NCBI GenBank assembly: GCA_902793195.1
Contig: CADBCS010000040.1
Coordinates: 1-32,809, forward strand
Source: an uncultured Coriobacteriaceae bacterium
GTDB lineage: Bacteria > Actinomycetota > Coriobacteriia > Coriobacteriales > Atopobiaceae
DNA: 32,809 bases
Direction of reading: 5' to 3'
In this document: positions 27,215 to 32,809 of the stretch, piece after piece
Position numbering within the stretch: position 1 is the stretch's first letter
Layout: every line of letters starts with the position of its first letter
The notes under the pieces: model-generated
Database searches by the model: none
Told to the model about the DNA's origin: nothing
Seen by the model: the letters and a program-made list of their open reading frames with translations, nothing else
Translations under genes and position numbers: made by a program

Positions 27215-28723
27215 ATGAGCGACCCCGCTATTGATATGACACTATCTGGAAGCGAGCTCACTGAAGTCATCATGCTCATGCGTGCCATCGGCGTCGATTT
27301 GCAGAAATATGAGGTCAAATCAAACAAACGCGAATTGACTAAGGACATTGCCAGGACGCTGTCCGCATTTTCAAATGGGTCAGGAGGATATATCATCTGT
27401 GGTATATCCGAAAAGAAAGGGTTTGCTCCCGTTGATGGCTTCGACGCTCAGGCAATACAGGACTCTCTTGCACACGCATGCAACGAGCTATTGCACCCGC
27501 CCATTAGGCCCAACATAGACGTGCTCCTCTTCGAAGGACATCCCGTCGTCGTTGCCGCAGTCCCGGCAATGCGGCCTTCGGACAAACCTTGTTACATAAA
27601 GGCGAGCGATCGATACAAAGGATCCTACATTCGTACTGGCGATGGTGATATGCGTCTTTCGCCCTACGAGGTCGACCGGTTGATTGACGAGCACCGCCAA
27701 CCACGGCATGACGAAACAATCGTGGAGAACGCAGAGCTATCAGATTTGGACGAGGCGTTAGTCCAAGCACTGCTTGCTCGAGAGCGACGAATTCATTCGC
27801 GCAACTTTGCGAAACTTGCCGACAAAGAAGCACTCGTTCGGCTTGGGGCCATTCGCCCCGATGGCGCTGGCGGGTTCCGGCCAACAATTGCCGGACTCAT
27901 GGCACTCGGAGAATACCCACAGCAGTTCTTCCCTCGTCTCAACGTGTCCTTCGCATGCTATCCAGGAACGAGGAAATCGGACGTCACCGTAGCGCGACAA
28001 CGGCTCTTGGACTCGGCGACTATGGTCGGTCCCATTCCGTACATGGTTGAAGATGCCATTGCGGCTGTCACCAAAAACACGCGCTCGGGCGCCCTTATCG
28101 AGGGGGCTTACCGACGAGATGTCCCAGACTATCCAACAATAGCCCTTCGCGAGGCAATCGTTAACGCACTCATGCACCGCGACTATTCGCCGTCGTCGCT
28201 TGGCACTCCCGTACAGCTTGACCTTTACGTAGACAGGTTGGAGATAATAAACCCGGGAGGGCTCTATGGAAACGTGACGATTAGGACCCTTGGCAAAACT
28301 GGCATAAGCGCAACGCGCAACCAACATCTGTCCAATCTTCTCGAGAGCACCCCATATGGCGATGGGAGCTTCGTGGCGGAAAACAGAGGCACGGGATACC
28401 AGACCATAGAGGCGGAGCTGGCAGAGGCGCTTATGCCTGCACCCGAGCCCAAGGACACCATCGGCGCGTTCTACCTCACCTTCTACCGGCGACGTGTGTC
28501 TCGCAGCGAGGCAACGCTACCAGTCCGGGACCAAGTGATCGCCACCGTTATGGGGTTACTAGCCGAACAAGGATCCGTTAGCACGACCGAGGTAATGCGA
28601 CATTGTGGACGCTCGCGCGGAACGGTAATCAAATACATAAATGAGCTGCTTAGCCTAGGCGACCTCGAGGCCATGGAACGCACTGGCAGCACGCGCCAAC
28701 GCTATCGTCTCCCAAAGAGATGA
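27215..28723 (+). CDS. AlbA_2 (Schlafen-like) domain putative DNA-binding regulator
   Basis: This 502-residue protein has an N-terminal AlbA_2/Schlafen-like domain (YEVKSNKRELTKDIARTLSA then FSNGSGGYIICGI, about 31-63). Its middle resembles the ATPase-like C-terminal region of RecG-related regulators (ALREAIVNALMHRDYS, then VQLDLYVDRLEIINPGGLYG). A C-terminal winged helix follows (SVSTTEVMRHCGRSRGTVIKYI region). Such proteins are annotated as putative transcriptional regulators, and some take part in defence islands. GC content is clearly lower than in its neighbours. It is the only gene between two exact tRNA-Arg att copies, so it is the cargo of a small integrated segment. AAGGGA precedes the ATG. 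Confidence 0.85.
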   Translation: MSDPAIDMTLSGSELTEVIMLMRAIGVDLQKYEVKSNKRELTKDIARTLSAFSNGSGGYIICGISEKKGFAPVDGFDAQAIQDSLAHACNELLHPPIRPNIDVLLFEGHPVVVAAVPAMRPSDKPCYIKASDRYKGSYIRTGDGDMRLSPYEVDRLIDEHRQPRHDETIVENAELSDLDEALVQALLARERRIHSRNFAKLADKEALVRLGAIRPDGAGGFRPTIAGLMALGEYPQQFFPRLNVSFACYPGTRKSDVTVARQRLLDSATMVGPIPYMVEDAIAAVTKNTRSGALIEGAYRRDVPDYPTIALREAIVNALMHRDYSPSSLGTPVQLDLYVDRLEIINPGGLYGNVTIRTLGKTGISATRNQHLSNLLESTPYGDGSFVAENRGTGYQTIEAELAEALMPAPEPKDTIGAFYLTFYRRRVSRSEATLPVRDQVIATVMGLLAEQGSVSTTEVMRHCGRSRGTVIKYINELLSLGDLEAMERTGSTRQRYRLPKR

Positions 28724-28727
28724 TGCT

Positions 28728-28760
28728 TGTTTACTCACGTTTATTCAAGTGAACAAACAT
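28728..28760. repeat. inverted repeat after the AlbA_2 gene
   Basis: TGTTTACTCAC and GTGAACAAACA (11 bases, two mismatches) flank a short AT-rich loop. It may be a terminator or a second protein-binding site; no T-tract is seen. Confidence 0.4.
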
Positions 28761-28791
28761 CCGTGTATAAATGCACAGACTTTGAATCCTT

Positions 28792-28839
28792 TGACTACGA
28801 ATCATGAGGTCGGGGGTTCGAATCCCTCACGGCGCACCA
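28792..28839 (+). repeat. attachment site att3 (48-bp copy of the tRNA-Arg 3' half)
   Basis: It is identical to 21973-22020 and 26662-26709. Upstream DNA is unrelated to the tRNA, so the homology starts in the anticodon loop. Confidence 0.85.
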
Positions 28840-28849
28840 GGATATGATG

Positions 28850-28875
28850 AGCCTCCCACGACGGGAGGCTTTTTT
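28850..28875 (+). terminator. rho-independent terminator after att3
   Basis: AGCCTCCC (28850-28857) and GGGAGGCT (28863-28870), with a run of T. Its position matches the terminator after att2. Confidence 0.85.
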
Positions 28876-28890
28876 GTTAGGCGATGCCAC

Positions 28891-29010
28891 AGGGATTCGA
28901 ACCCGCAAGGGCTGCACAAGCCCTCTGGCTTGTGCAGGGGTGAGCGCGCCAGCGCGAACCCTGTGAGCGTCCCGCGAAGCGGGGCGCGGCGAATCCCTCA
29001 CGGCGCACCA
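28891..29010 (+). mobile_element. tRNA-end-fused hairpin microelement, copy C, plus short tRNA-Arg 3' end
   Basis: AGGGATTCGAACCC leads into stem CTGCACAAGCC with loop CTCT and GGCTTGTGCAG. The CGCG hairpin is next, then GCGTCCCGC-GAA-GCGGGGCGC. GGCGAATCCC joins the tRNA-Arg 3' end, with CCA at 29008-29010. The following CAGGTCAGACACCAA/TTGGGTCTGGCCTG plus TTTT is a hairpin at the left end of the next element. Confidence 0.65.
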
Positions 29011-29057
29011 GAGTATCTGCAGGTCAGACACCAAGTTGGGTCTGGCCTGTTTTCGTA

Positions 29058-29113
29058 TTCGACCTTCCGTTCGACCTTCGTTCGACAGTGTTCCATGTTC
29101 GACAAAGTTCGAC
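29058..29113 (+). repeat. five TTCGAC repeats, possible integrase arm sites
   Basis: TTCGAC occurs at 29058, 29070, 29081, 29098 and 29108, all in the same sense and just inside the att end. Two GGTCAACC copies lie at the equivalent place after copy B (26926-26945). Arm-type integrase sites of attP look like this. Confidence 0.45.
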
Positions 29114-29191
29114 AAAAACAGGGTTCCTCCACAACCCGATTGTCGAACGGCAGGCCGCTGCGGTCGCGCGCTGTTGTCACGCTTCGCAGTG

Positions 29192-29219
29192 TTTACAGCC
29201 CTGTACTATTGGGTACATA
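29192..29219 (+). promoter_or_regulatory. promoter of leader copy 2 and the excisionase
   Basis: TTTACA (29192-29197), a 16-base spacer and TACATA (29214-29219). The same arrangement is conserved at 22138-22165. Confidence 0.55.
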
Positions 29220-29239
29220 AGAGCATGTAGAATAAGGCC

Positions 29240-29417
29240 GTGGGTGCGCGACGCGCGGGGCCGTGATGGCCTAGCAATTGAAAAGCCCGCTAAGCGCGCG
29301 GTATCCCAGACCCGCTAGGCAAGCCGGGCCGAAAAACGAGTACGAAAGCCTCCCGGACACCCAGGGAGAGCTATGCCGATTTTCTCGGCAGCCTCCCGTG
29401 TGTCCCGGAGACATACC
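29240..29417 (+). ncRNA. conserved structured leader, copy 2, upstream of the excisionase gene
   Basis: It is similar to 22190-22365 along its length. The outer stem (CTCCCGGACAC/GTGTCCCGGAG), inner stem (GGGAG/CTCCC) and tip hairpin (GCCGA/TCGGC) of the 3' part are kept although several bases differ between the copies. It runs from just after a promoter to the SD of the excisionase, so it is probably a 5' leader RNA that controls that gene. I do not recognise it as a named riboswitch. Confidence 0.5.
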
Positions 29418-29912
29418 ATGCGCACCACACAGGAAAACGGCACGACCAAGCATCTTTCGTCCGGCACCGACAAGACCGCCGCCCAGCAGTACGACGGACT
29501 CCGACGCGGAAAGCTCTTCTACACCATCAAGGAGGTGGTGGCCACCGGCCTCTGCTCGCGCCAGACGCTCTGGCGCCTCATGAAGGCGGGCGAGATGGGC
29601 TACGTCAAGGTCGGCACACGCGTCCTCATCCCGCGCGAGGAGCTGCTGGACTTCGTCCGCAGGAACTACCACAAGGGAGTGGCCTGCCGATCGCAAGCGT
29701 TGGGGACCGACGTCCAGCCTCGCGGTGACGTCGTCCTGAGACATGCTCTGCCCCCTTTTCTTGCAGGCTGGACGCCCGTCGCCCCGTTCGGCGTTCCCGC
29801 GGGAACCCCCATGCCCCGACGCCCCACCCAAACCGAACAACCCGAGATCAACGTCAGGCCCCTCGGTGGCACCACCCTGGCACAGGCTGCGCGGGAGGGC
29901 AGGCACCCCTAG
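29418..29912 (+). CDS. excisionase-family helix-turn-helix protein
   Basis: This is a 164-residue protein. The region at about 34-80 (LFYTIKEVVATGLCSRQTLW then RLMKAGEMGYVKVGTRVLIP) is a MerR-like HTH_17 domain typical of excisionases and small element regulators. The C-terminal ~75 residues are Pro/Arg-rich and unlike the family, so they may be a spurious extension or a fusion. The ATG at 29418 follows CCGGAG. It is the first gene of the third integrated segment, after the conserved leader. The matching integrase is not in the window. Confidence 0.8.
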   Translation: MRTTQENGTTKHLSSGTDKTAAQQYDGLRRGKLFYTIKEVVATGLCSRQTLWRLMKAGEMGYVKVGTRVLIPREELLDFVRRNYHKGVACRSQALGTDVQPRGDVVLRHALPPFLAGWTPVAPFGVPAGTPMPRRPTQTEQPEINVRPLGGTTLAQAAREGRHP

Positions 29913-30057
29913 CGCCCTCCCGCTCCGCCAGACGCGCGTGACCACGCCCGTGCCGCGCCAAGCCCGCACCCATGGCACGACCGCAATCACGCGCTTGCCC
30001 TCAGGGCGCCACCGAGGGGGTGAAGGGCATCCCCTCACGAGTCCGAGAGGGGACACC

Positions 30058-30513
30058 ATGAGCGAGACAACAACCGCCACCAACACGCACGAGGGCATCC
30101 AGAGGCTTGGCACCGTGGGCGCCGAGCCCGTCGGCTGGGACGGCTGCAAGGACATGACCGAGGCGTACGGGCACGCGTGCGCGGAGCTGACCGCCGAGGC
30201 GCTCGCGCGGGCGGGCATGCTCGTGCTGGGCGCGCTGGGAGACACCGACCTCGTGTTCGTGGAGGGCGGCGAGGTCTGCGTTGGGCTCGTGACCCCGCTG
30301 CCCTCGCAGCTCATCGACATCACCAAGGAGGACCTCGAGGAGACCGTCTCCGACGCGTGCGAGGAGCTGCCCCTCGCCTACCTCGCCGCCGCCATGGCCG
30401 CCCACGCCGTCACGGGAGCCGAGAGCGTGCGCTGCGACGCGTTGACCTTCTGCATGGAGCCATCGCAGAGGCGCATGCGGGTCTGCCACGTGCGCGGGGT
30501 CTGCCGCATGTAG
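30058..30513 (+). CDS. hypothetical mobile-element protein
   Basis: This 151-residue acidic protein starts with a Thr-rich tail (MSETTTATNTHEGIQRLG), followed by alternating helices and strands (ACAELTAEALARAGMLVLGAL, TDLVFVEGGEVCVGLVTPL, LPLAYLAAAMAAHAVTG as regions). It has no membrane segment or recognisable motif. GAGAGGGG precedes the ATG, and a strong terminator follows. Its place between the excisionase and ArdC suggests an element maintenance or anti-host role, but this is only context. Confidence 0.65.
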   Translation: MSETTTATNTHEGIQRLGTVGAEPVGWDGCKDMTEAYGHACAELTAEALARAGMLVLGALGDTDLVFVEGGEVCVGLVTPLPSQLIDITKEDLEETVSDACEELPLAYLAAAMAAHAVTGAESVRCDALTFCMEPSQRRMRVCHVRGVCRM

Positions 30514-30541
30514 CCATGCGACCACACGCGCCCGAGCGCCA

Positions 30542-30572
30542 GCGCCCGCCACCATGCGGGCGCCTTTCTTTT
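30542..30572 (+). terminator. rho-independent terminator
   Basis: GCGCCCGC (30542-30549) and GCGGGCGC (30556-30563), followed by CTTTCTTTT. It ends the 29418-30513 transcript. Confidence 0.85.
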
Positions 30573-30909
30573 GTGTGGAGATTGTGCGGGTCAGAACGCC
30601 GGCCGGGGGCCGCCGCCACGGCGCGCGCCGAGCCCACGCGTCCGCCCTTCCCGCACTCGCAGGCACCCCTGGCGACTCGTGGGGAAGGCTTTCGTGGCGT
30701 ACGACGCAGACGTCGTCCGCGGGGCCGTTCGCACGGGCCCGCGCAAGGGGCCACACGGAAGCCGGCACAAATCCCTTCGGCATTGGTGCAGCTTGCCGCG
30801 AAGCCTCCTCTGCGCGCCCCTACCACGAGGGCGAGGACCCTTGGCATCCAAGGGTTGTGAAGCAGGCGCAGGCATTGCGCGCAACCACAACCCGAGAGGA
30901 GACAGGGAC
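30573..30909. other. gene-free stretch before the ArdC gene
   Basis: I see no supported gene here. A perfect 8-bp hairpin ACCCTTGG-CAT-CCAAGGGT lies at 30837-30855, about 55 bases before the ArdC start, and could be an operator. Confidence 0.4.
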
Positions 30910-31803
30910 ATGAAGACCACCAAGAGCTACAAGGACATGACGCGCGAGGAGCGCAAGGCAGCCGCGCAGGCAAAGGCTCAGGCTGCGCTCGACAGGCTCG
31001 GAGACGGGATCCGCTCCGTGTGGGACTCCGAGGCGTGGAGACGCTGGCTCGACACCCTCGCCAAGTTCCACGACTACAGCCTCAACAACACCATGCTCAT
31101 AGCCATGCAGATGCCCGGGGCGGCGACGCGCGTGGCGAGCTACCGCAGCTGGAAACGCGACTTCAACCGCCACGTAAAGCGCGGCGAGCGCGGCATCGAG
31201 GTGCTCGTGCCAATGGTCGTCAAGTCCAAGCTTGGCAACGACGAGCAGGCCACGCAAGACGACGAGGAGAACACTGAGCGAAAGAGGCTCCTAGGCTTCA
31301 AGGTCGGCCACGTCTTCGACGTCTCGCAGACCGAGGGCGAGCCGCTGCCAGAGATCGCAGAACAGGTGAGCGCGGACGTCAGCGACTTCGACTCACTGAT
31401 GGACGCCATCAAGGCCGTGAGCGCCTATCCCGTCGAGGTCGTGGACGGCCTTCCTCCCGAGACCAACGGCCTGTTCAGCCGCCGTCTGGGCTACATCGCC
31501 GTGCGCAAGGGCATGCCCGAGGGCCAGACCGTCAAGACGGCGCTGCACGAGCTCGCGCACTCCGTGATGCACGACGCGGACGCCGAGCGGCTGCCCGACC
31601 GCGCCATGCGCGAGGTGCAGGCGGAGAGCGTGGCCTACGCCATGAGCGCGGCGCTGGGCCTCGACACGAGCGGCTACAGCTTCGGCTACGTGGCCAGCTG
31701 GGCCGTCGGGAAGACCGAGGAGGAGATGCGCGCATGCATGCGGGCGGTGCGCGACGCGGCGAAGCGGATCCTCGACAGGCTCCAGCTCGTGATGGAGCCG
31801 TAG
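30910..31803 (+). CDS. ArdC-type antirestriction/ssDNA-binding protein with zinc-protease-like domain
   Basis: This is a 297-residue protein. The N-terminal half (SLNNTMLIAMQMPGAATRVA, SYRSWKRDFNRHVKRGERGI) matches the ssDNA-binding domain of plasmid ArdC proteins. The C-terminal half has the metallopeptidase motif HELAH (213-217) with E239 (VQAESVAY) as a likely third zinc ligand. ArdC proteins are carried by conjugative elements and protect incoming DNA from restriction. GAGGAG lies nine bases before the ATG. Its presence argues that the third segment is conjugative or mobilisable. Confidence 0.85.
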   Translation: MKTTKSYKDMTREERKAAAQAKAQAALDRLGDGIRSVWDSEAWRRWLDTLAKFHDYSLNNTMLIAMQMPGAATRVASYRSWKRDFNRHVKRGERGIEVLVPMVVKSKLGNDEQATQDDEENTERKRLLGFKVGHVFDVSQTEGEPLPEIAEQVSADVSDFDSLMDAIKAVSAYPVEVVDGLPPETNGLFSRRLGYIAVRKGMPEGQTVKTALHELAHSVMHDADAERLPDRAMREVQAESVAYAMSAALGLDTSGYSFGYVASWAVGKTEEEMRACMRAVRDAAKRILDRLQLVMEP

Positions 31804-31840
31804 GGTTCTCACGGCCCCCAGACGAGGGTCGGGTGTGCAC

Positions 31841-31878
31841 GCAAACGATGCATAACCACAGCTTTATGCATCGTTTGC
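31841..31878. promoter_or_regulatory. perfect 15-bp inverted repeat
   Basis: GCAAACGATGCATAA (31841-31855) and TTATGCATCGTTTGC (31864-31878) enclose an 8-base loop. It follows the ArdC stop by 37 bases and overlaps possible start codons (31848, 31866) of the next gene. It may be a terminator, operator or translational control hairpin. Confidence 0.6.
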
Positions 31879-32105
31879 CCAACCGTTCGCAAGAGACTGG
31901 GAAGGCCCCGAGGAGATGCCCCATGTGCGGATCGAGGTCCGGCTGGAAGCGAATCGAGGTCTCCAGGGGCAGCTTCAGCGTGACGCGTGCCCTGGTCGGC
32001 CACACACTGCTCGGCGCGCCTGGCCTCGTGGCGGGCGTGGGAGGTCGGCGCAGGGAGTCCTGGGCGTGCAGGGAGTGCGGGTTCGGGCACACGTACGGGA
32101 TGTAG
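31848..32105 (+). CDS. small zinc-ribbon protein
   Basis: The protein has up to 85 residues. CPMCGS near the N-terminal third and CRECGF near the C-terminus form a four-Cys zinc ribbon around a short hydrophobic, Gly-rich linker (LVGHTLLGAPGLVAGVGG). The start is uncertain. ATG 31848 and ATG 31866 lie in the two arms of a perfect hairpin and lack an SD. GTG 31833 has GAGGG nearby. ATG 31923 would lose the first Cys. The function is unknown. Confidence 0.5.
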   Translation: MHNHSFMHRLPNRSQETGKAPRRCPMCGSRSGWKRIEVSRGSFSVTRALVGHTLLGAPGLVAGVGGRRRESWACRECGFGHTYGM

Positions 32106-32132
32106 GCGGCGACACAGCACCCGTCGGGAGAA

Positions 32133-32171
32133 GAGCCCCCGCAGGCGATGTGATGTCGCCTGCGGGGGCTC
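32133..32171. terminator. strong 16-bp hairpin
   Basis: GAGCCCCCGCAGGCGA (32133-32148) and TCGCCTGCGGGGGCTC (32156-32171) pair perfectly with a 7-base loop. No T-tract follows; it probably ends the zinc-ribbon transcript. Confidence 0.6.
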
Positions 32172-32727
32172 GAACAGGCACGCGCGTGCCCGGGACCGTG
32201 GGCTTGTCCCTAGCCGTTGACGCACGCCGCCTTGCTGGGGCCCGATTCGTCGGGGTTTTCCCAGGTTGCAGCAAGCGAGCCGGACTCGTCGGGCCCGCAG
32301 TGCGTGATTTGAGGGGGGCATCTGGACGGACTTTATGACGAGGAGCTGCTAGGAAAACACTCTAATCCGTCTCGTATAACGCAGTCGATCGAATGTCTAT
32401 CTGTTGAAAACCTTGCGGCCTAGGGAGTGCACCGTGTGCGAACTGCGGGAATACGGACCGCCCAGTCGCTCCGCGGGCACGAGAGGGCGTGCGAGCAGCT
32501 TGGACAGCCAGATGGATCGCGGAGCAGGCAGAAGGCGCGTTCCGCATTGTGCCTCGTTCGTTGCATCGAAGAGAAAACTGCTGATGGGGACTACCGCCGC
32601 AAGCCAGGAGGCTTGCTCTGGACCACGGGCCGATGAAAAGGAATCGATCCATAAGGGAAGCAAGGCTAGACAATCGTGGGATGGAACGATACCACCCTAC
32701 AACGAAAATCGACGCTCCTATAGATTG
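32172..32727. other. gene-free stretch near the right edge
   Basis: I find no supported gene on either strand. Codon use and GC content are irregular, as in decayed mobile DNA. Confidence 0.4.
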
Positions 32728-32809
32728 TCAAGCTTTATTTCGTGGCTCTTCAGTGTCTGTTGGCATACCGTCGAGCACCCAGCGGGAGTACCTTTCCGCC
32801 AACTTCCTG
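32728..32809 (-). CDS. C-terminus of a protein continuing beyond the right edge
   Basis: The minus strand from the edge reads RKLAERYSRWVLDGMPTDTE then EPRNKA and stops at TGA (32728-32730). The composition looks like a genuine protein tail, but 26 residues do not allow a family call. Confidence 0.4.
   Translation of the reverse strand, partial: RKLAERYSRWVLDGMPTDTEEPRNKA

Overview
The window looks like a chromosome segment from a high-GC, anaerobic Coriobacteriia-type actinobacterium (Olsenella/Collinsella-like). This is inferred from gene content and codon use: a pyruvate:ferredoxin oxidoreductase, GluQ, a LytS/LytTR pair, PhoPR beside a Pit transporter, and ChW-repeat surface proteins. 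I could not run a search to confirm the genus.

Layout. 1-3672 (minus): a secreted transglutaminase-like surface protein with Ig/MBG and ChW repeats, broken by an in-frame TAG and a later frameshift. 3831-5325 (minus): a methionine synthase activation-domain protein coupled to metF. 5433-5587: first copy of a dispersed palindromic repeat array. 5604-7459: a hypothetical gene, then trxA and a PAP2 phosphatase. 7532-11455 (minus): a tight operon of glycosyltransferase, LytS-like kinase, LytTR regulator and YfcE-like phosphoesterase. 11670-12299: a degenerate class-IV-aminotransferase-like protein. 12635-14403: an AbiEi/endonuclease-like gene bracketed by two inverted copies of a ~200-bp palindromic element. 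14562-17938 (minus): nifJ, broken by an internal deletion with frameshift. 18151-18655: second repeat array, then a tRNA-Ser with a tandem duplication of its 3' region. 18700-21088 (minus): gluQ and a large zinc-ribbon protein. 21395-21886: a MarR regulator.

From tRNA-Arg (21944) rightwards the window is accessory DNA. The 48-bp 3' half of tRNA-Arg recurs exactly at 26662 and 28792, and its last ~20 bp twice more, as expected for tandem integrations at a tRNA attachment site. The first segment holds a mobile-element leader remnant, pit divergent from phoPR (with a PHO-box-like operator between them), remnants of other transporter-like genes, and an antitoxin with a broken toxin. The second segment is essentially a single AlbA_2-type gene. 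The third begins with an intact copy of the leader, an excisionase, a hypothetical gene, an ArdC-type protein and a small zinc-ribbon protein, and runs to the right edge.

The most novel-looking signal is a ~100-bp microelement present three times (18411-18513, 26761-26865, 28891-28997). Each copy joins an inverted tRNA T-arm sequence to hairpins whose stems differ between copies but stay paired by compensatory changes, and each ends by fusing to the 3' end of a tRNA gene (Ser or Arg). A second candidate is the duplicated, structured leader (22190-22365 and 29240-29417) upstream of the excisionase.
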